This document shows, piece after piece, positions 1 through 7,518 of a stretch of DNA of 22,837 nt; position 1 is the stretch's first letter, and each line of letters starts with the position of its first letter. Made by a program: the position numbers and the translations under genes. Under the pieces are notes generated by a model. The model did no database searches, had not been told where the DNA came from, and was given only the letters and a program-made list of their open reading frames with translations. Source of the stretch: JAFLCM01 sp964510955 (GTDB taxonomy: Bacteria > Planctomycetota > Phycisphaerae > Phycisphaerales > UBA1924); assembly GCA_964510955.1 (NCBI GenBank), contig CAZEDW010000054.1, forward strand, positions 1 to 22,837. Direction: 5' to 3'.

Positions 1-593
1 TCGTCGTCGGTGACGATCATGCCGCCCTCGCCGGTGGTGATCTGCTTGTTGGGGTAGAAGCCGAAGACGCCGACGTGACCGAACGAGCCGATCTGGCGCC
101 CCTTCATCGAGCCGCCCAGCCCCTCGCACGAGTCTTCGATCAGGCGGATCTCGTGGCGTGCCGCGATGGAGCGGTAGGTCTCCATGTGGCGCGGGTTGCC
201 GAAGCACTCGACCGCGAGGATGGCCTTGGTCTTGGGCGTGATGGCCGCCTCGACCTGCTCGGGGTCCATGTTCAGCGAGCGCGGCTCGATGTCCACGAAC
301 ACCGGCTTGGCCCCGACATAGAGGATGCAGTTGCTCGAAGCGATGAAGCTGAACGGCGTGGTGACCACCTCGTCGCCGGGGCCGATGCCCATGGCGGTCA
401 TCACCATGTGCAGGCCGGCGGTGCCCGACGAGCACGCCACCGCGTGGCGCCGGCCGACCCGTGCGGCGGTGAGCTGCTCGAACGTCTCGACCATCGGCCC
501 GATCGACAGCCGCCCACTGCGCAGAGAACGTACCACGAGCTGGATGTCGGACTCGGTGACTTCGGGGCGGCTAAGGGGGATTTCGTCGGTCAT
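1..593 (-). CDS. DegT/DnrJ/EryC1/StrS-family PLP-dependent sugar aminotransferase (5' part only)
   Basis: Reading the minus strand from the ATG at 593 gives 197 residues, open to the window edge, so the C-terminal half is missing. The family moves an amino group from glutamate to a keto-sugar nucleotide for surface polysaccharide, O-antigen or glycan synthesis. Visible marks are the N-terminal IPLSRP strand, the glycine-rich SSGTAGLH loop that binds the PLP phosphate, the FVDIEPRSLNMDP segment, EDSCEGLG carrying the aspartate that pairs with the PLP ring nitrogen, and FYPNKQITTGEGG carrying the Schiff-base lysine. All catalytic positions expected in this half are present. It lies 120 bases downstream of lipB on the same strand and could be read from the same transcript. 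No clear Shine-Dalgarno site precedes the ATG. The exact sugar substrate cannot be named from half a protein. Confidence 0.93.
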   Translation of the reverse strand, partial: MTDEIPLSRPEVTESDIQLVVRSLRSGRLSIGPMVETFEQLTAARVGRRHAVACSSGTAGLHMVMTAMGIGPGDEVVTTPFSFIASSNCILYVGAKPVFVDIEPRSLNMDPEQVEAAITPKTKAILAVECFGNPRHMETYRSIAARHEIRLIEDSCEGLGGSMKGRQIGSFGHVGVFGFYPNKQITTGEGGMIVTDD

Positions 594-713
594 GGTGGTG
601 ACGGTATCGCGGCGGGAGGAGACAGCACCACACTATCGACCAAAGCGGCGGGTTGAATCGACCGGCGGATTCTGAGCTCCATTATCCGCGTCGCACGGGC
701 GTACCGCGAAACC

Positions 714-1484
714 TCAACGGCTCACTTCAAACGATGAATCGGGCGACGGTGTGCACCGTTGTGCAGTACCCGGGGGACGGATTCCCGCCGCCCCGAGCAC
801 CGATCTCAGCTGTGATTCAAGCTCTCCAGCCACCCGGTCCATCGTGGGGCACGCCGGCCCGAGCAGCCGTTGCAAGCTGGTCACCGGTCGCCCCGCCAGC
901 CCGCACGGCACGATGAGGCCGAAGTGTTCGAGGTTGGTCGTCACGTTGAGGGCCAGGCCGTGCATGGTGATCCAACGTTTCACGCGGACGCCCAGGGCGC
1001 AGACCTTGGCCGCGGGCGATTCACCCACCCAGACGCCGGTCGCCCCGCAGTCCCGGTGGGCCGCGACGCCGAACGCCGCGCACGTGTCGATGACCGCCTG
1101 TTCGAGCAGCCGCATGTAGTCGTGCAGGCCCAGGCCGAGCGAGGCGAGGTCGATGATGGGGTAGGCGACAAGCTGGCCGGGGCCGTGGTAGGTGATGTCG
1201 CCGCCGCGGTCGGTTTCCTCGACGACGACGCCGTAGGCCGCGAGCTGGGTCGGCGTGGCGAGCAAGTGGGCCGCCGCCCCAGGACGCCGGCTGACGGTGA
1301 TGACCGGCGGGACGTGCTCGACGAAGAGGATGCGCCCGGTCTCGGGCTCGCCGCGCTCGCGGGCGGCGAGCACTTCGCCGACATGACGGAGCTGCTCGGC
1401 GTAGGCGGCGCGGTACTCCATCGGGCCCAGCGGGATGAAGCGGGGTGGGGCGATATGCGCGGAGTTGGAAACGGATGCCGGCAT
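714..1484 (-). CDS. lipB: Lipoyl(octanoyl) transferase LipB
   Basis: Cytoplasmic enzyme that moves the octanoyl group from acyl carrier protein to the target lysine of lipoyl domains (pyruvate and 2-oxoglutarate dehydrogenases, GcvH), the first step of lipoate synthesis. The 256-residue protein shows the family signature RGGDITYHGPGQLVAYP at residues 93-109, the conserved lysine K160 in SPAAKVCALG, and the catalytic cysteine C194 in GLIVPCGLAGRPVTSL. Length fits the family (about 210-250). A GTG at 1544 would add 20 residues unlike the family; the ATG at 1484 is preferred because it leaves 86 bases between this gene and the divergent gltX. Neither start has a good Shine-Dalgarno site. No lipA is in the window. 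Confidence 0.95.
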   Translation of the reverse strand: MPASVSNSAHIAPPRFIPLGPMEYRAAYAEQLRHVGEVLAARERGEPETGRILFVEHVPPVITVSRRPGAAAHLLATPTQLAAYGVVVEETDRGGDITYHGPGQLVAYPIIDLASLGLGLHDYMRLLEQAVIDTCAAFGVAAHRDCGATGVWVGESPAAKVCALGVRVKRWITMHGLALNVTTNLEHFGLIVPCGLAGRPVTSLQRLLGPACPTMDRVAGELESQLRSVLGAAGIRPPGTAQRCTPSPDSSFEVSR

Positions 1485-1570
1485 GCGAGAGCGTAGCCGG
1501 ACGACACGCACGAGATTCACCTCAAACTCGTGGGGCACTTCCACATCACCGTCCGGATACCCTTGACCCC

Positions 1571-3259
1571 ATGCCAGACGAATCGCCGATCATCACCCGC
1601 TTCGCCCCCAGCCCCACCGGGCACCTGCACATCGGCGGGGCCCGCACGGCCCTGTTCTGCTGGGCCTACGCCCGGCGCACCGGCGGGAAGTTCCTCATCC
1701 GCATCGAAGACACCGACCAGGCCCGCTCGTCGGAGGCCTCCGCACGCGGCATTCTGGAGGACCTTGCGTGGCTGGGGATCGGCTGGGACGAAGGCCCCGT
1801 GCTGGACCGCACGCCTCCGCTCGGCGGCGACCCGCGCCATGTCGCGCCGTTCGAGCAGTCCAAGCGCCTGCACATCTACAACAAGGTGATCGACGACATG
1901 ATCGCGCGGGGGCTGGCGTACGCCGACGACACCGCCCCGGAGGTGCTGGCCGCGGGCCGGAAGGAGGCCGAGGCTCAGAAGCGCACCTTCCGTTTCCATC
2001 CACCGGAGGTGCCGCCCATCGACCGGCAGCGGGCCCTCATGGCGTCAGGAAAGCCCCACGTGGTCCGCTTCCGGGCCGCCGATGAGCCGGTCAAGGTCAT
2101 CGACCAGGTGCTCGGCGACGTGGCCTTTGGCCCCGGCGAGGTGGACGATTTCGTTCTGCGCAAGGCGGACGGCTACCCGACGTACCACTTCGGGGTCGTG
2201 GTCGATGACGAGCTGATGGGTGTCACGCACGTACTCCGCGGGCAGGAGCATCTGATGAATACGCCGCGCCACGTGGCCCTGCAGAAGGCGCTGGGCTACC
2301 GCACGCCGGTGTACGCGCACATGCCGCTGATCTTCAACGATCAGGGGGCGAAGATGAGCAAGCGGGAGCGCGATCAGGCGGCCCGCAAGGCGGTGAAGGA
2401 CGCGAAGATGGAGGCTCCCCCCGCGGGCTGCACCGTGGACGCCGCCACGTTCGGCGCGTGGCTGGGCGATACCAAGCGGCAACTGGAGACGACCCAGCTC
2501 GAATCGCTCGCCGCGGCGATGAACCTGTCGCTCCCCGAGGTGAGCGTGGACGACTTCCGGCGGGCGGGCTACCTGCCTGAAGTGATCTGCAACTTCATCG
2601 CCTTGCTGGGCTGGAATCCCGGGACGAAGAACGCCGACGGGACCAACGTTGAGCGCTTCGACATGGCGTTCCTGGCGGCGAACTTCGACCTGGAGCGCAT
2701 CGGCAAGACCAACGCGCGGTTCGACCGCAAGAAGCTGTCGGCGTTCAACGCCGATGCGATCGGAGCCATGGCCGACGACGTGTTCGCCCAGCGCTGGCTC
2801 GACTGGACCCAGCACTACGGGCCCGTGGACGCCGCGGCAGCGATGAAGGCCCTCGCGCCCGACAAGCTGGTGCTGCTGGCCCGGGCGGTCAAACCCCGGG
2901 CGCGGACGCTGCGCGAGGCGCTGAAGCCAGCCGTTTTCGCACTCGTGAGCGACGACGCGCTCGCGTTCGATTCGGCGTCGATGGACAAGGCGCTGCGTGC
3001 CAATGGGGGCGCCGGCAAAGGATTGCTGGCGGAGTTCGCCTCGCGTCTGAAGGCGTACGAGCCGATGACGCCCGAGGGCATCAACGCGCTGATCGAGTCT
3101 TTCGCCGCGCAAAAGGGCGTGAAGGTTGGCGACGCCGCCCAGCCCATCCGCTTGGCGGTCACGGGCTCGACGGTCAGCCCGGGACTGGGCGAGACGCTGT
3201 GCGTGCTGGGGAAGGCAAGCGTGCTGCGCCGCATCGAGCGGTGCCTGGCGGCGGTGTGA
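1571..3259 (+). CDS. gltX: Glutamyl-tRNA synthetase (GltX) with an insert after the KMSKR loop
   Basis: Class I aminoacyl-tRNA synthetase that charges tRNA-Glu. The ATG at 1571 puts the family N-terminus (IITRFAPSPTGHLHIGGAR) at residues 7-25, including the HIGH-type HIGG. The tRNA acceptor and catalytic parts follow (RIEDTDQARSS at 44-54, GYPTYHFGVVVDD at 201-213, RGQEHLMNTP at 223-232), then KMSKR at 261-265. The family then normally reaches the Y..GYLPEA helix within about 10 residues. Here about 55 extra residues (about 266-322), rich in charged residues and alanine, come first. The C-terminus (TVSPGLGETLCVLG) is typical of the anticodon-binding domain. Total length is 562, longer than the usual 470-510, mostly because of the insert. 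No zinc-binding cysteine cluster is visible. Whether it charges only tRNA-Glu or also tRNA-Gln cannot be told. It shares an 86-base divergent region with lipB. Confidence 0.96.
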   Translation: MPDESPIITRFAPSPTGHLHIGGARTALFCWAYARRTGGKFLIRIEDTDQARSSEASARGILEDLAWLGIGWDEGPVLDRTPPLGGDPRHVAPFEQSKRLHIYNKVIDDMIARGLAYADDTAPEVLAAGRKEAEAQKRTFRFHPPEVPPIDRQRALMASGKPHVVRFRAADEPVKVIDQVLGDVAFGPGEVDDFVLRKADGYPTYHFGVVVDDELMGVTHVLRGQEHLMNTPRHVALQKALGYRTPVYAHMPLIFNDQGAKMSKRERDQAARKAVKDAKMEAPPAGCTVDAATFGAWLGDTKRQLETTQLESLAAAMNLSLPEVSVDDFRRAGYLPEVICNFIALLGWNPGTKNADGTNVERFDMAFLAANFDLERIGKTNARFDRKKLSAFNADAIGAMADDVFAQRWLDWTQHYGPVDAAAAMKALAPDKLVLLARAVKPRARTLREALKPAVFALVSDDALAFDSASMDKALRANGGAGKGLLAEFASRLKAYEPMTPEGINALIESFAAQKGVKVGDAAQPIRLAVTGSTVSPGLGETLCVLGKASVLRRIERCLAAV

Positions 3260-3260
3260 T

Positions 3261-4397
3261 TCACCGGTTCGCGATCGCCACGATCAGCGCGATCACGCCG
3301 ACCACGAGCAGCCCCCCTACCACCGCTCCCGCGATCTTCCACGCGCTGTACGGCCGTTGCCCCTGCACCTCGCCGGTGCGGGCGTTGACCAGGATCCGGA
3401 ACACCTTGCCCCGGTAGCGGTACGCGCTGATCCACACCGGCAGCAGGATGTGCTTGAAGGTGATGGAGTCGAAGCGCTGGCGGGTGTTCCCGATGCTCTG
3501 CTCGTCGCCGCCGATGTCGGCGCAGATGGTCTGTTCGATCACCGGGGCCATGATCCCCCGCGCAACCTCGAAGCCCTCGCGAAGGCCCAGCGAGTAGCCC
3601 TCTGAGCCGAAACCGCTGAGGTACTCGTCCTTGTACGGCACGGCGGCCTTCAGGTCCCACGGCTCCAGCGCCTCGGCCCGCTCGCGCGGGAGCGAACTCG
3701 ACGCGAGCACGAGCAGGTCGTCGAACGCGTTGTTGACCACGCCGCTCACGGGCGTCCAGCGGATGCGACGCTCCATGCGGGTGCGGACCTGCGGTCGCCC
3801 GTTGACCATGACGGTGTAGGTCACCGGGACGTAGTAGGCGTCGCCGCGCTGGCCCTCGTACCAGGTTGTGACGCGGGTGTCATACGTCCAGTACGGCACG
3901 TACATGCCGTTCAGCCGCGATTCCTGGCGGACGAAGTTTTTCAGCTCGCCGGGGGCGAACCACAGGCGACGGATCCAGCGCTGGAACTCCGCCCTCGCCC
4001 GCGTCTGATCGACCGCGAAGGGCAGCACGGCGTCGGGCTTCAGGATGCTCGTCGCCCGCGCCTGCGACACGATATTGTTGCCGCAGAACGGGCAGGTCAT
4101 CGAAGTGGCGTTGGGCGGCATCTTCGGCGTGGCGCCGCATGCCTGGCACTTCACGGCGTCGTGCGTGTGCACCTCGTGGGCCTGCTCGAGCTTGGCCAGG
4201 GCCGCGCCGAAGTCCTGCTCTTCGACGGGCTGGTCTGACTTGGGGATTGAGTTGCGGTGGTTGCAGTACGGGCAGACAAGCTCGTCGGTGCCCGGTGCAA
4301 ACGACAGCTTGCCGCCGCACTGGGCGCAGGGGAAGCTCCGCTGCTCGACGGCGGGGGTTTCCTCGAATCCGGCTTGGGTGGGCGTCGTCTCAGCCAT
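3261..4397 (-). CDS. Tail-anchored double zinc-ribbon protein (YdjG-like)
   Basis: A 378-residue protein with two CxxC...CxxC zinc ribbons, C24/C27 with C42/C45 and C84/C87 with C102/C105. A conserved central domain follows (WFAPGELKNFV at 146-156, MYVPYWTYD at 165-173, LLPVWISAYRYRGK at 318-331), then one C-terminal membrane helix at about 354-375. Relatives are often mislabelled 'primosomal protein N''/helicase because of the ribbons, but no helicase motif is present. The architecture recalls Bacillus YdjG, which works with the SPFH protein YdjI at the membrane under envelope stress; the SPFH gene at 5558-6658 on the same strand supports this. That link is inference. The ATG at 4397 is chosen because the 31 upstream residues of the longer frame look noncoding. 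The gene converges on gltX with a one-base gap. Confidence 0.85.
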   Translation of the reverse strand: MAETTPTQAGFEETPAVEQRSFPCAQCGGKLSFAPGTDELVCPYCNHRNSIPKSDQPVEEQDFGAALAKLEQAHEVHTHDAVKCQACGATPKMPPNATSMTCPFCGNNIVSQARATSILKPDAVLPFAVDQTRARAEFQRWIRRLWFAPGELKNFVRQESRLNGMYVPYWTYDTRVTTWYEGQRGDAYYVPVTYTVMVNGRPQVRTRMERRIRWTPVSGVVNNAFDDLLVLASSSLPRERAEALEPWDLKAAVPYKDEYLSGFGSEGYSLGLREGFEVARGIMAPVIEQTICADIGGDEQSIGNTRQRFDSITFKHILLPVWISAYRYRGKVFRILVNARTGEVQGQRPYSAWKIAGAVVGGLLVVGVIALIVAIANR

Positions 4398-4495
4398 GGT
4401 GGTGCCCCGCCGTACGGCCCACTGTAAGGTGGCGGCAGCCGGGCATCTCGACGCATCCGGCTCCTGTTCGCCGGCGAATGCCCGGCCCACTCAGC

Positions 4496-5527
4496 ATGCT
4501 CCGCACCGTCCATATCTCCCTGATGCTCCTGCTGGCCTTGATGTGTGCCGGGAGAGCGCTGGCCCACGACATCGGCGGCCTGCTCGTCGAGGTCACGTTG
4601 CGCCCGGGGGGCCTCGTGCTGGTCGAAGTGACCGCCGACCCATCGCACCTTCCGCCATCGCTGACACCCTTCCCAGCGGATCGATTCCTGGGCGGCGCGG
4701 CGCTCGCCGCCGACGGGCATGACCTTGACATCCGGCTGACGAAAGACCACGGCCCCGGGCCGAACCCCAAGTTCCGGGGCGAGTGCGTCGTGCCCACGGG
4801 GACAAGGTCGCTCACGTGGCGCCAGCCGCTCGCGGTCGGCCAATACCCGCTCATCGTGTACGCCAACAACGGCGCGGCCAAGACGCTGTGGATAAGCGGT
4901 GCCGACACCGGCCCTCCGATAGCCCTCGGAAACTCGGGCGAACCGGCCCCCGCCCCGAGCGTGACGGCGGTGCTTCGCCAGTACCTGGTTCTCGGCTTCA
5001 CCCACATCGTTCCCGAAGGCCTCGACCACATCCTGTTCGTCCTGTCGCTGTTCCTCTTGAGTCTGCGGATCAAGCCGCTGCTGATGCAGGTGACGGCGTT
5101 TACCGTCGCCCACTCCGTCACGCTCGGGCTGGCCATGGCGGGGGTTGTCTCGCTGCCTTCTTCCATCGTGGAACCCGCGATCGCGCTGTCCATCGCTTGG
5201 ATGGCGATCGAGAACATTCTGACCGACCGCTGCCGGCCCACGCGCACAGTCACCGTGTTCCTCTTCGGCCTCTTGCACGGGCTGGGGTTCGCGGGCGTGC
5301 TGGCGGAACTGGGGACGCCGAGCGAGCGTTTCGCCCCCGCGCTGGCGGCGTTCAACGTCGGCGTCGAACTCGGGCAACTGAGCGTGGTAGGCACGGCGAT
5401 GCTGCTGATCGGATGGCCGCTGGGGCGTCGCCGCTGGTATCGGAAATATGTGGTCATCCCGGCCTCGGCGCTGATCGCGCTGACGGGGCTGTATTGGACG
5501 GTGGAGCGGATCGTTGCGAGGCCGTGA
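4496..5527 (+). CDS. HupE/UreJ-family membrane protein
   Basis: A 343-residue inner-membrane protein. A signal peptide (about residues 1-23, ending ALA before HDIGG) leads into an extracytoplasmic beta-rich domain (about 24-150), then about six membrane helices (160-335). Family motifs are GFTHIVPEGLDHILFVLS (168-185), FTVAHSVTLGLA (202-213), FGLLHGLGFAGVLAELG (257-273) and FNVGVELGQL (286-295), with histidines inside the helices. Members are linked to nickel or cobalt transport for hydrogenase and urease. No hydrogenase, urease or metal-centre gene is in the window, so the substrate is unknown. An ATG at 4478 in the same frame is an alternative start; neither has a Shine-Dalgarno site, and 4496 gives the cleaner signal peptide. 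It lies between two minus-strand genes that may be partners, and ends against the SPFH gene across a hairpin. Confidence 0.85.
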   Translation: MLRTVHISLMLLLALMCAGRALAHDIGGLLVEVTLRPGGLVLVEVTADPSHLPPSLTPFPADRFLGGAALAADGHDLDIRLTKDHGPGPNPKFRGECVVPTGTRSLTWRQPLAVGQYPLIVYANNGAAKTLWISGADTGPPIALGNSGEPAPAPSVTAVLRQYLVLGFTHIVPEGLDHILFVLSLFLLSLRIKPLLMQVTAFTVAHSVTLGLAMAGVVSLPSSIVEPAIALSIAWMAIENILTDRCRPTRTVTVFLFGLLHGLGFAGVLAELGTPSERFAPALAAFNVGVELGQLSVVGTAMLLIGWPLGRRRWYRKYVVIPASALIALTGLYWTVERIVARP

Positions 5528-5545
5528 GGCGCCGCAGGCGGCGCC
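5528..5545. terminator. GC-rich hairpin between convergent genes
   Basis: GGCGCCGC, a two-base AG centre, then GCGGCGCC: an eight-base perfect inverted repeat (seven pairs with a four-base loop is more realistic). It starts one base after the HupE-family stop codon and lies 12 bases before the end of the convergent SPFH gene, where a bidirectional terminator would sit. No T tract flanks it on either side, so it may only pause transcription or protect 3' ends. Confidence 0.55.
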
Positions 5546-5557
5546 CACACGAACGCG

Positions 5558-6658
5558 TCAACCCTTCGGGATCGGAGGGGGCGTGCTGGCGAGAACGGAC
5601 GCGGTCTCGGGCAGTTCGGTCGCCGGCTTCCAGTCCGTCATCCCCTGCTTCCACGCGAAGCTCGTGGCGCTGAGGCGACCTGCCCTGGCGTGCTCTCGAA
5701 GCTGGTCAGCAGTAAACGGCCCAGCCTGCTGGCCGTCGATCACGAGGTACACCGTCGCCGCCGCCGCGCCGGGCACGGCGGGTGGACCACCGGCCTGGGC
5801 GCCGGCCATCGCCTGGCCCATCTGGCCGGACATCATCATGCCCATGCCCATCCCCACGACATTCCCCGCCGCGCCGGGGTTCTTGGCGGCGTCCTCAAGG
5901 GCGTTGGCGGCCTGGAACTGGGTATAGGCGTTGAGATTGCCGATCACGCCCATGCTGGAGCGCTTGTCCAGCGCCTGCTCAACCTCGGGCGGGAGCGAGA
6001 TGTTCTCGACAAGCAACTGAGAGAGCTCGACTCCCCAGTTGCCTAGTTCGGGCGCCAAGCGCTGGCCGAGCAACCCGGCAAGGTCGTCGTACTTGGCGGC
6101 GAGGTCCAGCGCTGGAATCTTCGACTCGCCCAGGGCATCGCCGAAGCGCGACACGATGGTGTTGCGGAGCTGGTTGGAGATGTCCTCGACGGTGAACTCG
6201 CCGCCCACGCCGGTGCCGACGAGCTGCTTGACAAACGCGCCGGGGTCCTTCACGCGCAGCGTGTACGAACCGAACGCCCGCAGGCGCACCGGCCCGAACT
6301 CCGCGTCGCGGAGCATCACCGGGTTCATCGTGCCCCACTTCAGGTCGGTAAAGGTCTTGGTGGCGACGAAGTAGACCTCGCACTTGAAGGGCGACTCGAA
6401 GCCGTACTTCCAACCCTTGAGCGTGGCCAGGATCGGCACGTTCTGGGTGCTGAGCGTGTAGGTGCCGGGGGCGAACACGTCGGCGAGGCGGCCCTCGTCG
6501 ATGAACACGGCCGCCTGGCCCTCGCGGACCACCAGCTTGGCGCCGTTTTTGATCTCGTTGTTGTACCTCTCGAAGCGGTGGGCGAGCAGGTTGGGTCGAT
6601 CGTCCAGGAACTGGACGATGTCGATCAGCTCGGTCTTCAGGCGATCCCAGATGCCCAT
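5558..6658 (-). CDS. SPFH-domain protein with C-terminal GYF-like domain (YdjI-like)
   Basis: A 366-residue protein with three parts. Residues about 1-235 are the SPFH/'virion core'-type fold, with features shared by YdjI-like proteins: the N-terminal helix, LVVREGQAAVFIDEGR at 42-57, FAPGTYTLSTQNVPIL at 62-77, KWGTMNPVMLRD at 107-118, and ENISLPPEVEQALDKRSSMG at 218-237. A Gly/Met/Ala-rich linker follows (about 260-300). Residues 303-358 form a GYF-like module (YLVIDGQQAGPFTADQLREH ... TDWKPATELPE). SPFH proteins form oligomeric membrane scaffolds. There is no membrane helix, so it probably needs a membrane partner; the zinc-ribbon protein at 3261-4397 is the obvious candidate. The ATG at 6658 has a good AGGAGAG site eight bases upstream; the longer frame has no family similarity. 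Confidence 0.9.
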   Translation of the reverse strand: MGIWDRLKTELIDIVQFLDDRPNLLAHRFERYNNEIKNGAKLVVREGQAAVFIDEGRLADVFAPGTYTLSTQNVPILATLKGWKYGFESPFKCEVYFVATKTFTDLKWGTMNPVMLRDAEFGPVRLRAFGSYTLRVKDPGAFVKQLVGTGVGGEFTVEDISNQLRNTIVSRFGDALGESKIPALDLAAKYDDLAGLLGQRLAPELGNWGVELSQLLVENISLPPEVEQALDKRSSMGVIGNLNAYTQFQAANALEDAAKNPGAAGNVVGMGMGMMMSGQMGQAMAGAQAGGPPAVPGAAAATVYLVIDGQQAGPFTADQLREHARAGRLSATSFAWKQGMTDWKPATELPETASVLASTPPPIPKG

Positions 6659-6830
6659 TGCTTGCTCTCCTGCCGGTTTGCGGCGACTACCCGGAACCGG
6701 CGGGCCGGTGGGGCCGGGCGTGGATGGCGCGGCGAGTGCGGATGCACCGGGAAGGGTACCGCGCTGGGAGCCTCTTTCGCTTCCGGGACAGGTGAGTTTC
6801 GATTTCGGCGGTCTGGGACCGGCACTTGTC

Positions 6831-6855
6831 GCATGTTCTGCTTGACAGGACATGC
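6831..6855. promoter_or_regulatory. Inverted repeat, candidate operator of the SPFH gene
   Basis: GCATGTTCTG, five bases CTTGA, then CAGGACATGC. The arms match at nine of ten positions with a short spacer, the shape of a dimeric repressor or activator site. It is 173 bases upstream of the SPFH start codon. It does not match CIRCE, HAIR or the common LexA boxes. The binding protein is unknown. Confidence 0.45.
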
Positions 6856-6931
6856 GCCCGGATCGGGCATCGCGGGCGCGGCGGACGCTTGGGCATCGGC
6901 CTGTCGGTCGCCGTGGGTCACCATTGAACAA

Positions 6932-6957
6932 AGGCCGCGGGGGCTGCCCCGCGGCCT
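6932..6957 (-). terminator. Intrinsic terminator of the hsp20 gene
   Basis: An 11-base perfect stem (AGGCCGCGGGG with CCCCGCGGCCT) around a four-base loop. Read on the minus strand it is followed by TTTGTTC, a partial U tract. It lies 45 bases downstream of the hsp20 stop codon. Confidence 0.85.
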
Positions 6958-7001
6958 CGATCGAACCACCTCGACATCCGCTGAGGGAGCCGAGTTTTCG
7001 T

Positions 7002-7409
7002 TCAGTTCTGGCTCACCTGGATGCGGCGTGCCCGGGCCTCGGCGGCCTTGGGGAGCGTCAGGGTCAGCACGCCGTGGCGGTAGTGGGCCTTGACGTTGGT
7101 CAGGTCGATGCCGGGCCCGACGCGGAAGGAGCGGGCGAAGTCGCCGACGCCGTACTCGCGCAGGAGCAGGCCGTCGTCATCCTTGGTGAGACGGCGCTTG
7201 ACGGCGCCGGTGATGGTCAGCTCGTTGCCGGTCGCGTTGACTTCGATCGACTCGGGCGTGCAGCCGGGCATGTCCAGCGCCAGGGTGAACTCGCCGGGCA
7301 GTTCGGTGATGTCCACGGCGGGGCGGTAGGTCGTGCAGCGGCAGGTCTCGGCGGCGGGCTGGGCCGTCGCGCCGGGACGGGTCATGACGTTTGTTTCGCA
7401 GGTAGGCAT
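7002..7409 (-). CDS. Hsp20/alpha-crystallin small heat-shock protein (first copy)
   Basis: An ATP-independent cytoplasmic holdase that binds unfolding proteins and passes them to ClpB/DnaK. The 135-residue product has a short N-terminal arm with several cysteines (MPTCET, ETCRCTTY). An alpha-crystallin domain starts at PAVDITELPGEF and holds the LDMPGC, ELTITGAV and GVLTLTLPKAAEAR strands, followed by a C-terminal I-x-V motif (RIQV) used in oligomer assembly. The ATG at 7409 is chosen over one 17 codons upstream because GAGGAA (7416-7421) is well spaced from it. A GC hairpin at 7428-7446 lies just upstream of that ribosome site. The second hsp20 lies 109 bases upstream on the same strand; the C-terminal strands of the two proteins are nearly identical, suggesting a tandem duplication with diverged N-termini. 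Confidence 0.94.
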   Translation of the reverse strand: MPTCETNVMTRPGATAQPAAETCRCTTYRPAVDITELPGEFTLALDMPGCTPESIEVNATGNELTITGAVKRRLTKDDDGLLLREYGVGDFARSFRVGPGIDLTNVKAHYRHGVLTLTLPKAAEARARRIQVSQN

Positions 7410-7427
7410 GGAGTGTTCCTCAAAGGG

Positions 7428-7446
7428 CGCCGCAACCTGTGCGGCG
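7428..7446 (-). promoter_or_regulatory. Hairpin in the 5' leader of the first hsp20 gene
   Basis: CGCCGC and GCGGCG form a six-pair stem around a seven-base loop, ending six bases before the GAGGAA ribosome site (7416-7421) in the minus-strand mRNA. The bases between (CCUUUGAGG) could fold back as a second tiny stem covering that site. Heat-controlled leaders of hsp20 genes (ROSE, FourU) work by hiding the ribosome site, but the ROSE and FourU signatures were not found. It could instead be a weak terminator of the upstream hsp20. Confidence 0.35.
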
Positions 7447-7518
7447 ATCCGGGCTTTCATGGGCGATTCGATTCACTTCGTGCAATTGTGACGCCTGTTG
7501 GCTGGTCCCAGGTCGCTC

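Larger units (their letters stand above)
6659..7001. other. Intergenic region upstream of the SPFH gene and downstream of the first hsp20
   Basis: No credible gene. From left to right it holds the Shine-Dalgarno site of the SPFH gene (6665-6671), a GC-rich leader, a near-perfect inverted repeat at 6831-6855, and the terminator of the upstream hsp20 gene at 6932-6957. The SPFH promoter must lie here on the minus strand, but no convincing -35/-10 pair was found. Confidence 0.6.

Noticed and set aside
2045..3112. 355-residue minus-strand frame opposite gltX
   Set aside because: Antisense shadow within a clearly coding synthetase; no domain is recognisable.
3261..4397. Calling the zinc-ribbon protein a primosomal helicase (PriA)
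   Set aside because: Only zinc ribbons are shared. There is no Walker A or DEAD-type motif, and the protein has a C-terminal membrane helix.
4151..5548. 465- and 386-residue minus-strand frames opposite the HupE-family gene
   Set aside because: They cover a gene with clear family motifs and membrane helices on the plus strand, and have no credible protein features of their own.
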